A stretch of 64,000 nucleotides of DNA from Halobacteriales archaeon QH_7_65_31 (GTDB taxonomy: Archaea; Halobacteriota; Halobacteria; Halobacteriales; Haloarculaceae): assembly GCA_003021785.1 (NCBI GenBank), contig PXQU01000013.1, positions 1 to 64,000 on the forward strand. Reading direction: 5' to 3'. The notes under the pieces were generated by a model. The model saw only the letters and a program-made list of their open reading frames with translations, searched no databases and was not told the DNA's origin. Shown here piece by piece: positions 26,038 through 34,813 of the stretch. The translations under genes and the position numbers were made by a program. Within the stretch, counting starts at the first letter, position 1, and every line of letters begins with the position of its first letter.

Positions 26038-26457
26038 CTACGGCCAGTCGTCGCGCTCGTCGTCCCCTTCACGCGCCGTACGCGTCTCCTCCGGGTCGCC
26101 GAGCTCCCACTCCGCGGCGTCTGCGGCCTGCTCGACGGGGAGGAACTCCCAGTCCACTTCGGTCGCCACGTCCTCGTCCTCGCCCGGCGGCGCGATGAAG
26201 ACGTGACGGTCGGTGTCGAACTGCCGTTTCACGTTCTCCAGCGACTCCGACTTGCCGCGGGGACCGGAGAAGAAGTCCTGTCGGATTCGGTTCTTCCGCG
26301 TGAAGTTCGTCACGACGTAGGTGGGCCTGTCGCTGACGACACCGACGTACTCGCTCCACGTCCGGGCGTCCGCGAACACCGCCTCCGGGTCCGCGAGCCG
26401 TTTGAGTGCCGACAGCTCGAACGCGAGGGTCATGTCCGTAGAGCCTCCACCTTGCAT
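26038..26457 (-). CDS. DUF7124-type haloarchaeal protein
   Basis: This is a 139-residue soluble protein. The core runs TLAFELSALKRLADPEAVFADARTW, then YVVTNFTRKNRIRQDFF, followed by an acidic tail (DDERDDWP). I recall this as the DUF7124 family, function unknown. I start at ATG 26457; a TTG two codons earlier is possible. The gene precedes the membrane protein at 25192 with zero spacing, so the two likely form one mRNA. Confidence 0.6.
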   Translation of the reverse strand: MQGGGSTDMTLAFELSALKRLADPEAVFADARTWSEYVGVVSDRPTYVVTNFTRKNRIRQDFFSGPRGKSESLENVKRQFDTDRHVFIAPPGEDEDVATEVDWEFLPVEQAADAAEWELGDPEETRTAREGDDERDDWP

Positions 26458-26634
26458 ACTCAAACGCCGACGCGAGAGGGAGAAAACGCTTCGGTCTGTA
26501 GCTGTGCATACCGCCGGACAGACGTTCGCGAATATCTAAATCGTCAGTTCCGCTGTATCGGCGGCGCTCTCGTGTCTCAGTGGAGCAGGATTACATCCTA
26601 AAATGGCGTTACATCAGTCACAGCTTTCGACTTA

Positions 26635-26964
26635 CTACTGTACGTACTTCCGGCGGGTGTATATATACTGCCCGAGCAGTACGATGTTGAATACGACTGG
26701 TACTCCAATCAGGTAATACAACCTCGACGGGGTCCACTCCGTTTGCTCTGCTACCGCCTGCCGGTCGAAAGAAACCGCCAGCACTGTAAACGGAATGAGA
26801 ATTACAACAGCATAGAGCGGTACTGTGATTACTGCTTGTGGAAGATATTTGATAAATCCTAGGTTGTAGTAAATGATAACCAGCCCGATAAACAACAGTT
26901 CAGCGAATAAGTACACAAGCAACACCGAATAAGCACGCTTGCGGAAAGACTGTAGTATATCCAT
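26635..26964 (-). CDS. Small three-helix membrane protein in an AT-rich insert
   Basis: This 109-residue protein has three hydrophobic helices, near residues 12-35, 42-64 and 82-102, and a short loop (EQTEWTPSRLYY) between helices 2 and 3. It ends in a basic tail (TRRKYVQ). I do not recognise the family. Codon use is notably AT-rich (many AAT, ATT, ATA, AAA) compared with the genes on both sides, and the flanking 170 and 90 bases are also AT-rich. This points to recent transfer or an insertion. No mobile-element gene is visible. Confidence 0.6.
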   Translation of the reverse strand: MDILQSFRKRAYSVLLVYLFAELLFIGLVIIYYNLGFIKYLPQAVITVPLYAVVILIPFTVLAVSFDRQAVAEQTEWTPSRLYYLIGVPVVFNIVLLGQYIYTRRKYVQ

Positions 26965-27058
26965 TAGTGGATGTTACGTTCTATGTCAAAGAACCTATTG
27001 AAAATACGAACCTTGGACGGGAATCAGTTCCGAGTTAAAATCGGTACGTCCGGCAGTA

Positions 27059-28315
27059 TCAGACGAACGAGTCCACGAGATCGCCAGCGACCCGACCGGA
27101 TTCCAGCGACCCCTGAATGGAACACCAGCGGGTGTAATCGCCCGCGAGCACGACGTTCCCGTCAGGTGCATCCGGCTCGGGCAGACCGCTCCGGTAGCCC
27201 GGCGGCTGCGGGAACTGCGCGAACTCGACGCGATCGGTGTGGCGCAGTTCAAGCTCGTCGAACCGCGTCTCGGGGAACCACCCGGACATCGCCTCCCGGA
27301 CCTGTGTCGCCAGCTCCGCGTCCGACGTCTCCCGCTCGCCGATGAAGTTCGCGACGAACAGCTGGCTGTCGTCGGGCGCGTATGCGGGCTGTGCGTCCGT
27401 CGTCGGCGAGACCGTGTTCGGGCGACCGTCCGTCATGTTCAGGATGATGCGCCGCCCGGTGCGGAGATCCCGATGGCCGGGGAAGGTGAACTGCTGGGTG
27501 ACACACGATTTCACGCCGTCGGGGGTATCGACGCCCGTCAGCTCGCCGGCGGTGTGGGGATCGGTCGCGACGACGACGGCGTCCGACTCAATCGTTTCAG
27601 AACCGACTTCGACCGTCGCGCCCGTCCCGTCGGCCTGTACGTCGGTCACACCGCGACCGAGTTCGATGCGCGCGCCGGCGTCCCGGGCGCGGGCGGCCAG
27701 CTGCTCGGGAATCGCGGCCATCCCGTCGGCGGGTAAGCCGACTTTCCCCTCCGAGAGCGCCTTGTACGTGTACTGGAAGACGTTCGCCGCGGTCTGGAGC
27801 GAGCGATCAAGCGTGATCCCGCCGTAGAAAGGAGCGACGAACCGCTCGATGTACGCGTCCGAGAAGCCGAACTCCCGGAGATACGCGGCGATCGTCTGCT
27901 CGTCACGCTCCAGCAGGTCGGCGTAGTCGTCGCGAGCGAGCGAACGCTGGAGTCGGAGCGTGTTCAGCTTATCCCGCAGTCGCACGTCGCGGTTGAGCGC
28001 CGAATCGACGAGCGTCGAGGGCGCACGCAACGGGTCGGCGAGCGTCGAACGGTGATTCTCCCGTGCGAGCGTCGCGCCGGGGACGAACGCGCCGATATCG
28101 AGCGCGTCGACGTCAAGCTCCCGCTGGACCGCCGGATACCCAGTGAAGAGCACCTGATACCCCCGGTCGAAGGTGTAGCCGTCTTCGCGGGTCGAGCGCA
28201 CGCGCCCGCCGACTGTCTCGCGCGCCTCGAAGACCGTTACTTCGTGGCCGGTCTCGGCGAGTCTGGCAGCGGCGACGAGTCCCGACAGCCCCGCGCCGGC
28301 GACAGTGACCTGCAT
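27059..28315 (-). CDS. FAD-dependent amine-oxidase-type oxidoreductase
   Basis: This 418-residue flavoprotein has the dinucleotide-binding start VTVAGAGLSGLVAAARLAE at residues 3-21, then FEARETVGGRVRS and a C-terminal FAD site VVLAGDYTRWCSIQGSLESG. It belongs to the broad protoporphyrinogen-oxidase, phytoene-desaturase and amine-oxidase family; the substrate cannot be told from sequence. I use ATG 28315, because the glycine motif should fall at the start; a 21-residue extension upstream lacks typical features. It lies alone on its strand between the AT-rich insert and the PGF-CTERM protein. Confidence 0.82.
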   Translation of the reverse strand: MQVTVAGAGLSGLVAAARLAETGHEVTVFEARETVGGRVRSTREDGYTFDRGYQVLFTGYPAVQRELDVDALDIGAFVPGATLARENHRSTLADPLRAPSTLVDSALNRDVRLRDKLNTLRLQRSLARDDYADLLERDEQTIAAYLREFGFSDAYIERFVAPFYGGITLDRSLQTAANVFQYTYKALSEGKVGLPADGMAAIPEQLAARARDAGARIELGRGVTDVQADGTGATVEVGSETIESDAVVVATDPHTAGELTGVDTPDGVKSCVTQQFTFPGHRDLRTGRRIILNMTDGRPNTVSPTTDAQPAYAPDDSQLFVANFIGERETSDAELATQVREAMSGWFPETRFDELELRHTDRVEFAQFPQPPGYRSGLPEPDAPDGNVVLAGDYTRWCSIQGSLESGRVAGDLVDSFV

Positions 28316-28417
28316 ACCGCGGCTACGGGTCTCCCGATGAAAAGCTCCCACATCGAGCGAACGATCGCGTCTCAGCAATCAGTCACCGTCGAAAATAAAA
28401 GCGACAGAAACGGAACG

Positions 28418-29569
28418 TCAGGGCCGCCGATACGCGTAAAGCGCCACGGAGAGCAGCGCGAGGAGCGCAACGCCGACACCGAATCCTGGGAGACCCGTAC
28501 TCGTTTCATCGTCCGCTGTGCCGTTCTCGTTCCCACCGTCTCCCTCCGTCATCGTGATCTCACGGGTGGAAAAGTGGTTGACGGCGACGAGGACATCTGC
28601 ACTCGCCTCGGCGCTCGACTGCTGGCGCACGAGGAACTTCGACGAGTCGCCGCCGTCGGTCGCACTTTCGAGTTCGCTGTAGGAGGAGGCCCGTGCGGCC
28701 GCCTCGCCGTCGACGGTCACTTCGAGATCCTCGGTGGAGCTGATCGCCTGCTCGGAGACGGAGGTGAGGAGTATCTTCCCTTCCTCCTGTGAGCGCTCGG
28801 CGGTGATCGTGACGGCTCCTTCGCTCGTCTCGGTCACTTCGACGGCCGTGTCCTCGCTGTACTGGACAACGTCCGCCGCGAGTTCGCCGCCCTGCTCGCC
28901 GGTCTGCATCACGTACACCTCACCGGCGGCTTTGCCCTCAGAGATGGACCGCTCTTCCTGCTGGTCCTCGCTGTCGCGGCTATCGGGGTACGACCGGAAG
29001 ACGAGCTTTCCGTCGCTACCGACTTCGGCGGAGACGTTTCCGTTGTCGTTCACGGTGACTTCGCCGTCACCGACGACGAGGAACGCGCCCTCCGTGCCGT
29101 CTTCGGTCGTCACGACGACCCGCTGGTCGCTCTCGGTTTCGGCCCGTGCGCTACTGGAGACGTTGGCCGTGAGATACTGCGACTCGTCGCCTGTCCGAAC
29201 GACGAGGATCCCCTGCGAGTTATCGTGCGCCTGCATGGACGCCCCGCTCTCGGCGGTGACCTCCGCGTCGACCTCCGTCTTCGAGTCGAGGCCCAGCGAG
29301 GAGCCCGCGAGCTCAGTGACGGCCGATAGGGAGAGCCCGGCGCTCACCTGTCCCTGACTCTCCGCGCTGCTCTGTGACTGGACGGCCATCGACTGGAGCA
29401 TCGTCTCGCCGTCGACGGCGTAGTCGACGATAGCACTGTTCGACGTCTCGAAGGAGACGTGGGTCCCCGCGTACCCTTCCGCCTGTTGGTCGGCTGCCGT
29501 TACAGCGCCGGCCGGAAGCCCGCTGGCCCCGACGAGAAGGACCACGAGTACAGTTGCTACTGTTCTCAT
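28418..29569 (-). CDS. PGF-CTERM anchored surface protein
   Basis: This 383-residue protein has a signal peptide (VATVLVVLLVGASGLPAGAV) and a long beta-rich, Ser/Glu-rich ectodomain. It ends in a PGF-CTERM archaeosortase signal (LPGFGVGVALLALLSVALYA followed by YRRP). I do not recognise the ectodomain family; it contains repeated acidic-hydrophobic strands and no cysteines apart from none conserved. The start ATG 29569 is 24 bases after a TATA-like ATTATAT on the reverse strand. It likely sits on the cell surface under the S-layer. No operon partner is evident. Confidence 0.7.
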   Translation of the reverse strand: MRTVATVLVVLLVGASGLPAGAVTAADQQAEGYAGTHVSFETSNSAIVDYAVDGETMLQSMAVQSQSSAESQGQVSAGLSLSAVTELAGSSLGLDSKTEVDAEVTAESGASMQAHDNSQGILVVRTGDESQYLTANVSSSARAETESDQRVVVTTEDGTEGAFLVVGDGEVTVNDNGNVSAEVGSDGKLVFRSYPDSRDSEDQQEERSISEGKAAGEVYVMQTGEQGGELAADVVQYSEDTAVEVTETSEGAVTITAERSQEEGKILLTSVSEQAISSTEDLEVTVDGEAAARASSYSELESATDGGDSSKFLVRQQSSAEASADVLVAVNHFSTREITMTEGDGGNENGTADDETSTGLPGFGVGVALLALLSVALYAYRRP

Positions 29570-29842
29570 TCCGCGCTGACGTACACGGGCATCCGATATA
29601 ATCCTTCTCACTAATCCAAACCGGACGCGCTCGTGGAGTTTCTTCGCCGTTGTGACATCGGGCTGAAACGACCACGGACATCGGGATTCCATCGTCCGAG
29701 ACGGTGTCGAGACGCGCGGATGCAGGGAGCCTCCGAACCGAGCCGTCGAGCGTCCCCGCATTCTGTCGTTCCTCGGTCACCGCACTGAACACCGTTCCGG
29801 CGAGAGGGACAGACGTTACATCCGTCCGCGAGTACGACGGCT

Positions 29843-31033
29843 ATGGAGACGACAGCTGCGTTCACTGGCCTCCGATGTACGGACTGTGATGGACTGTTCG
29901 ACGCGGGCGACGCGCCCGGCCGGTGTCCCGACTGCGACGGCATCCTCGACCCGGCGTACGACTACGACGCGCTCGATCTGACGCGAGAGACGCTCTCCGG
30001 CGACGAACCGGGGCTGTGGCGCTACGAGTCGCTCATGCCGTTCCCGGCGTCGGTCGCCGTCTCGCTCGACGAGGGGAACACGCCGCTCGTCGAAGCACCG
30101 ACGCTGGCCGACGAGCTCGGCGTCGGGGAGGTGTACATCAAGGACGAGGGGCGCAACCCGACGGGGACGTTCAAGGACCGCGGGCAGGCGATGGCGATGA
30201 CGGCGGCGGCCCAACACGGGGCGGAGACGGTGGCGCTCGCTACCGCAGGCAACGCCGGGCAGGCCGCGAGCGCCTACGCGGCGAACGCCGACATCGACTC
30301 CGAGGTGTTCGTTCCGACGCGGGCCTCGTTCGTCAACAAGGCGATGATAAACGTCCACGGCGGCGAGATGACGGTCGTGGAGGGACGCATCGGTGACGCC
30401 GGCGCGGCCTACGACGACGCCATCGCTGAGAACGAGGCGTGGCACTCCGTCAAGACGTTCGTGACGCCGTACCGTCACGAGGGGAAGAAGACGATGCTGT
30501 ACGAGACGGTCGAACAGCTCGACTGGGCGGTCCCCGACCACGTCGTCTATCCGACGGGCGGCGGTGTCGGTCTCGTCGGGATGCACAAGGCCGCCCGCGA
30601 GCTTCGGACGCTGGGACTCACCGACGAGCTGCCGGCGATGTGGGCCGCCCAGTCGGAGGGGTGTGCGCCCGTCGTAGACGCGTTCGAGTCCGGCGCGGAC
30701 GAACACGAGCCGTGGGACCAGCCGGACACCATCTGTGGCGGGATCGAGATTCCCGACCCCGGCGCAAGCCCGCTCATCCTCGACGCGTTAGCGGAGTCCG
30801 GTGGCGGCGCGGTCGCGACCCCCGACGACGAGATCCTCGAAGCCGCACTCACCGTCGCAGAGACGACCGGCATCGAGATGGGCGTCACCTGCTCTGCGGC
30901 CACGTCGGGCGCACAGCAACTCGCGCGCGAGGAGCAGTTCGACGAGGACGACACGGTCGTCCTGCTCAACACCGGCGCGGGGAGCAAGGACGCAGACGTG
31001 GTTCGCTCACATCTGATGAGTAAGGGAATCTGA
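29843..31033 (+). CDS. thrC: Threonine synthase
   Basis: This 396-residue PLP enzyme converts O-phosphohomoserine to threonine. An N-terminal zinc ribbon (CTDC and CPDC pairs, residues 12-30) is typical of archaeal forms. The PLP lysine is in NPTGTFKDRG near residue 107. ATAGNAGQAAS near 135 and the glycine-rich phosphate loop PTGGGVGLVG near 236 complete the active site. ATG 29843 follows a TATA-like GTTACATC by about 24 bases. The 273-base gap upstream shows only two promoters and a repeated GACATCGGG. Confidence 0.93.
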   Translation: METTAAFTGLRCTDCDGLFDAGDAPGRCPDCDGILDPAYDYDALDLTRETLSGDEPGLWRYESLMPFPASVAVSLDEGNTPLVEAPTLADELGVGEVYIKDEGRNPTGTFKDRGQAMAMTAAAQHGAETVALATAGNAGQAASAYAANADIDSEVFVPTRASFVNKAMINVHGGEMTVVEGRIGDAGAAYDDAIAENEAWHSVKTFVTPYRHEGKKTMLYETVEQLDWAVPDHVVYPTGGGVGLVGMHKAARELRTLGLTDELPAMWAAQSEGCAPVVDAFESGADEHEPWDQPDTICGGIEIPDPGASPLILDALAESGGGAVATPDDEILEAALTVAETTGIEMGVTCSAATSGAQQLAREEQFDEDDTVVLLNTGAGSKDADVVRSHLMSKGI

Positions 31034-31056
31034 ACAGCAGCGCGACGGCGACCGAC

Positions 31057-32019
31057 TCAGGCCATCGGAACGCCCTGCTCAGCCTCCAGCAGCTCGTGAT
31101 ACCGGTTTCGAATCGTGACTTCGGAGATGTCGGCGACCTCCGAGACCGCCGCCTGTGTCGTCTTCTCGTTCGTGAGCAGCGCGGCGGCGTAGACGGCAGC
31201 CGCGGCCAGTCCGACGGGCGATTTACCGGAGTGGACGCCCTGCTCTTTCGCGTTCTTCAGGAGCTGGCGCGCGCGGTTCTCCGCCTCGTCGGAGAGACCG
31301 AGATCGGAGGCGAATCGCGGGACGTAGCTCTCGGGGTCGGCAGGCGCGACCTCCAAGCCGAGTTCGCGCACGACGTATCGGTAGGTGCGAGCGATCTCGT
31401 CCTTCTCGACCCGGGACACGTCGGCGATCTCGTCGAGACTCCGAGGGACACCGGCCTGTCGGGCGGCCGCGTAGACGGCAGACGTCGAGACGCCCTCGAT
31501 GGAGCGACCGGGCAGGAGATTCTCGTCGAGCGCGCGCCGGTAGATGACGGAGGCGGTCTCTCGGACGTTTTCGGGGAGGCCGAGGGCGCTGGCCATGCGG
31601 TCGATCTCGCCGAGGGCCTGTTTCAGGTTGCGCTCTTTGGAGTCGCGGGTACGGAACCGCTCGTTCCACTTCCGGAGCCGCTGCATCTTCTGTCGCTGGT
31701 TCGAGGAGAGGGAGTTACCGTAGGCGTCCTGATCGCGCCAGTCGATGTTCGTCGAGAGCCCCTTGTCGTGCATCATGTTCGTCGTCGGCGCACCGACGCG
31801 GGACTTCTTGTCCTTCTCGGCAGAGTCGAACGCGCGCCACTCCGGCCCGCGGTCGATGTTGTCCTCGTCGACGACGAGGCCGCAGTCCTCACAGACGGTC
31901 TCGTGATCGCTGGTGGTGGTGACGTTTCCGCCACACTCCGGGCAGCCGGTCTCGGTCTCCTCGTTGGTCTCGGTCGCTTCTTCCTCGTCTGACGTGTGAA
32001 TACGAAGGTGGTCGCTCAT
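31057..32019 (-). CDS. tfb: Transcription initiation factor IIB
   Basis: This 320-residue basal factor recruits RNA polymerase to TBP-bound promoters. The N-terminal zinc ribbon has CPECGGN and CEDCG (residues 26-48). The B-finger follows (RGPEWRAFDS, then VGAPTTNMMHDKGLST). Two cyclin-fold repeats cover residues 120-320, and the second carries a recognition helix like SEVTIRNRYHELLE. Haloarchaea have several TFBs and I cannot tell which paralogue this is. The mRNA seems to have a leader of about 50 bases, judging from a TATA box near 32101-32108. Confidence 0.95.
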   Translation of the reverse strand: MSDHLRIHTSDEEEATETNEETETGCPECGGNVTTTSDHETVCEDCGLVVDEDNIDRGPEWRAFDSAEKDKKSRVGAPTTNMMHDKGLSTNIDWRDQDAYGNSLSSNQRQKMQRLRKWNERFRTRDSKERNLKQALGEIDRMASALGLPENVRETASVIYRRALDENLLPGRSIEGVSTSAVYAAARQAGVPRSLDEIADVSRVEKDEIARTYRYVVRELGLEVAPADPESYVPRFASDLGLSDEAENRARQLLKNAKEQGVHSGKSPVGLAAAAVYAAALLTNEKTTQAAVSEVADISEVTIRNRYHELLEAEQGVPMA

Positions 32020-32100
32020 GGATGATGACTGGCGAGAGCTACCGGATGTGGAGATCCAGATGACCCGATAGCGAGCGCGTGACCTGACATTCTCGAACAC

Positions 32101-32190
32101 GGTATAAGAGTATTCTGGTCGGATCCGACGAAACGGCGCATCGATCGTGAACGACTCGACTTTTCCCAGCTACTACTACCTGTTTATATC
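32101..32190. promoter_or_regulatory. Divergent promoter of tfb and the house-cleaning NTPase
   Basis: The 219-base gap between the two starts carries a TATA-like CTTATACC on the reverse strand (32101-32108) for tfb. It also carries TTTATATC on the forward strand (32183-32190) for the NTPase gene. No clear inverted repeat or other operator is seen between them. Confidence 0.5.
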
Positions 32191-32238
32191 GATACCTGCG
32201 TGCCAACACACAAACCAGTGGACGCTGTGGTGGTCTCT

Positions 32239-32742
32239 ATGCATATCGCAGTCGGCAGCGGCAACCCGGTGAAGCGCGAGGCGGTCGCGACGGCGGTCGA
32301 GTGTACCGTCGAAGCCGTGGCAGTCGCCTCGGGCGTGAGCGAACAGCCGTTCGGCTTGGCCGAGACGATCGAGGGCGCGGAGACGCGGGCAGAGAAGGCG
32401 CTCGCGGCCACCGACGCGGATCTCGGCGTCGGATTGGAGGGCGGCGTCGCCCGGCTCCCCGACATCGACGGGCTGTGGCTCGTAATGTGGGGCGCAGCGA
32501 CGGACGGGGAGAGCTGGGGCCGCGGCGGTGGCCCGTCGGTCAGACTCCCCGACGGTATCGCCGCACGCGTCGACGCCGGCGAGGAGCTGGGTCCCGTCAT
32601 GGATGACGTACTGAGCGAGGAGGACGTAGCCGAGGGTCGGGGGGCGGCGGGCGCACTCACCGGTAACGCGACCGGACGGACGGAGGCGTTACGAACGGCG
32701 GCGGCGGGCGCACTCGGGCCGTTCCTCACGACTCGGTACTGA
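32239..32742 (+). CDS. Inosine/xanthosine triphosphatase (YjjX/DUF84 family)
   Basis: This 167-residue protein matches the YjjX/DUF84 family, which hydrolyses non-canonical purine nucleoside triphosphates. The N-terminus MHIAVGSGNPVKREAV and the later GVGLEGGV and GAAGALTGNATGR segments are characteristic. I start at ATG 32239, because the family motif begins there; GTG codons at 32200 and 32218 are in-frame alternatives. Its last 17 bases overlap the end of the convergent aglD-like gene. Confidence 0.82.
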   Translation: MHIAVGSGNPVKREAVATAVECTVEAVAVASGVSEQPFGLAETIEGAETRAEKALAATDADLGVGLEGGVARLPDIDGLWLVMWGAATDGESWGRGGGPSVRLPDGIAARVDAGEELGPVMDDVLSEEDVAEGRGAAGALTGNATGRTEALRTAAAGALGPFLTTRY

Positions 32743-34564
32743 CGGACTCCTCGACGTCGGCGGCTCCTTCGACCGCCTCGACGAGCGAGACGTTGAAGAC
32801 GAGCGTCGAGACGACGCCGCCGATCATCGTGACGACGTTCTTGACGGCGTGATCGACGACGGCGACGGCGATCGCGACCGGTGCAGTGATCGTGGCCGTC
32901 AAGCCGACGACGATGAGCGTGAACGCCCCCTCGTAGAGACCGATCCCGCCCGGGGAGAGCGGGACGATCTTCGCGAGATTGCCGACGCTGACGGCGAAGA
33001 AGGAGACCGCGACGAGATACGGAGTGATCGCCACGTCGAACGCCGCGAGCACGGCGATCGCCGTCGCCACGTCGCCGCCCCACACGAGGAGACTGGACAG
33101 GCCGATGCGGGAGAACGCGCCGCGGTCGCCAGCGACGGCCTGTACGTCACCGACGAACCGACCGATCGCCGTCGAGACGTACTCCGCGTAGGAGTCGTCG
33201 CTGATCCTGCTGACGAGTCGGTGGACGAGATCCGTGTCTCGCCGCGCGCTCGCCACGATGACGGCGACGCCGGTGACCGCGAGCACGCCGACGACAGCGG
33301 CGACGCGGAGGGCCGTCCGGGCGGCTGCACCCGGTGCAATCGACTGGCCACCGATGTCGACAGTGCCGATATCGGCGGCGATCGCCGCCGCCAGTCCGTC
33401 CGTCCCGCCGGTAGCGAGCAGTCCGACGAGTACGCCGCCGCCGAGCACCGTGATCGCGAGGAGATCGAAGACGCGCTCGACGGCCAGCGAGGCGAAGCCG
33501 CTCGGATACGGTATCTGCCGGCGTGCCTTCACGACGTACGCGCGCACGGCGTCACCGGCTCGCGCGGGGAAGACGAGATTCCCCGTCTGTGAGATAAATA
33601 TCGCTCCGGTCAGGAACAACAGGTCGCCGTCGTAGCCGAGTTCGTGCAGGATGTCGCGATACCGTTGCCCACGGAGGGGCCACGAAAGGAGATACACCCC
33701 TCCCGAGAGCACGACCAGCCGGTAATCTGCACCCGTGATAGCGTCGAGAATCGCGTCCGGGTCGAGATACACCGTCATGAGCGCGAGCGCGACGAGGGTG
33801 AGCACCGTCCCCGCGGCGAGTCCGACCCGGCGGGTCGCACGCGGCTCGACAGAGAACTCCCACCAGACGCGGAGGATCTGGCTCCCCATCCCGAGCACGT
33901 CGCGCACGAGATCGACCGTCGTGTCGCCCTTCGGCGTCCACTGGACGGGAAACTCGTTGATATCGTAGCCCGCTCGCTGCGCGCGCACGAGCACCTCGGT
34001 GTCCCAGAACCAGTGGTCGTCCTCCACGTCTTCGAGGAGCTCGAACAGCACGTCTCGGTCGAACGCTTTGAACCCGCACTGATGGTCGTAGAGGTCAGAG
34101 CGCAAGAATAGCGTGACGAGGGCGTTGTACCCCGTCGATGCGACACCGCGTTCCGGCTCGCGGTCCTGCCGTTCGCCGGGCATCCGACGCGAGCCGGTCG
34201 CCACGTCGTATCCTCCGGTGTGAACGGAGTCGACCAGCTGTTCGAGATGCGACATATCGGTCGCGAGGTCGGTGTCGAAGTAGACGAGCGTCTCCCCGTC
34301 GCTGGCGCGGAAGGCGCGTTCGAGCGCGCCGCCGCGACCGAGCCGCTCGTCAGAGTGGAAATGCCGGACACAGGACTCCTCGGCGGCGAGTCGGTCGGCG
34401 ATCTCGGGGGTGGCGTCGTCGCAGCCGTCCTCGGCGACGATCACCTCGAAGCTCCCCGGAGGAAGGAAGTCGGCGAGGGTGTCGAGGGTCGTGTGAACGG
34501 TGTGTTCGATGGTGGCCTCCTCGTTGTACGCCGGGAGGACGACGCTCACCGCGGCCTCAGTCAT
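32726..34564 (-). CDS. aglD: AglD-like dolichol-phosphate hexosyltransferase with flippase-like C-terminus
   Basis: This 612-residue protein fuses a GT2 domain (residues 1-230) to a multi-helix flippase-like domain (about 245-600). The GT2 domain shows VVLPAYNEE at 8-16 and the DTD metal motif at 97-99. Asp182 and Asp188 lie in EDDHWFWDTE. These four Asp positions match, with a constant offset of 13, the essential D110, D112, D195 and D201 of Haloferax volcanii AglD. AglD handles the final dolichol-linked sugar in S-layer N-glycosylation. The linked sugar here is not known. The frame runs far upstream, but the conserved start is ATG 34564. Confidence 0.85.
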   Translation of the reverse strand: MTEAAVSVVLPAYNEEATIEHTVHTTLDTLADFLPPGSFEVIVAEDGCDDATPEIADRLAAEESCVRHFHSDERLGRGGALERAFRASDGETLVYFDTDLATDMSHLEQLVDSVHTGGYDVATGSRRMPGERQDREPERGVASTGYNALVTLFLRSDLYDHQCGFKAFDRDVLFELLEDVEDDHWFWDTEVLVRAQRAGYDINEFPVQWTPKGDTTVDLVRDVLGMGSQILRVWWEFSVEPRATRRVGLAAGTVLTLVALALMTVYLDPDAILDAITGADYRLVVLSGGVYLLSWPLRGQRYRDILHELGYDGDLLFLTGAIFISQTGNLVFPARAGDAVRAYVVKARRQIPYPSGFASLAVERVFDLLAITVLGGGVLVGLLATGGTDGLAAAIAADIGTVDIGGQSIAPGAAARTALRVAAVVGVLAVTGVAVIVASARRDTDLVHRLVSRISDDSYAEYVSTAIGRFVGDVQAVAGDRGAFSRIGLSSLLVWGGDVATAIAVLAAFDVAITPYLVAVSFFAVSVGNLAKIVPLSPGGIGLYEGAFTLIVVGLTATITAPVAIAVAVVDHAVKNVVTMIGGVVSTLVFNVSLVEAVEGAADVEESVSTES

Positions 34565-34696
34565 TGCCGTCGGTTGCGAACAAGCGGATATGAACCTTCT
34601 GGGAGCGAGCCCTGTCGCGGACGCAAGCAATAACTGAACGCGGGTTCGCGTCTCCTGTATGCACCCGTCTCCGGCTCTCGGTGTCGCCCCTGCGCG

Positions 34697-34713
34697 CACC
34701 GTCCGTGACGGTG
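34697..34713 (+). other. Perfect hairpin in the dapA leader region
   Basis: CACCGTC, a CGT loop and GACGGTG form a perfect 7-bp stem with a 3-base loop in the 249-base gap before dapA. It lies about 100 bases upstream of the start. It could be a terminator for an upstream transcript or a leader structure; sequence alone does not decide. Confidence 0.35.
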
Positions 34714-34813
34714 ACTGCTCGAAGCCGAAGCGCGGCTGATCCTGACTCTCGGCGGGGTAACGGCCCGTCGTTGGTCGAATCGAGCATCGTCTTCGAGTAT
34801 CTACCACCACCAG

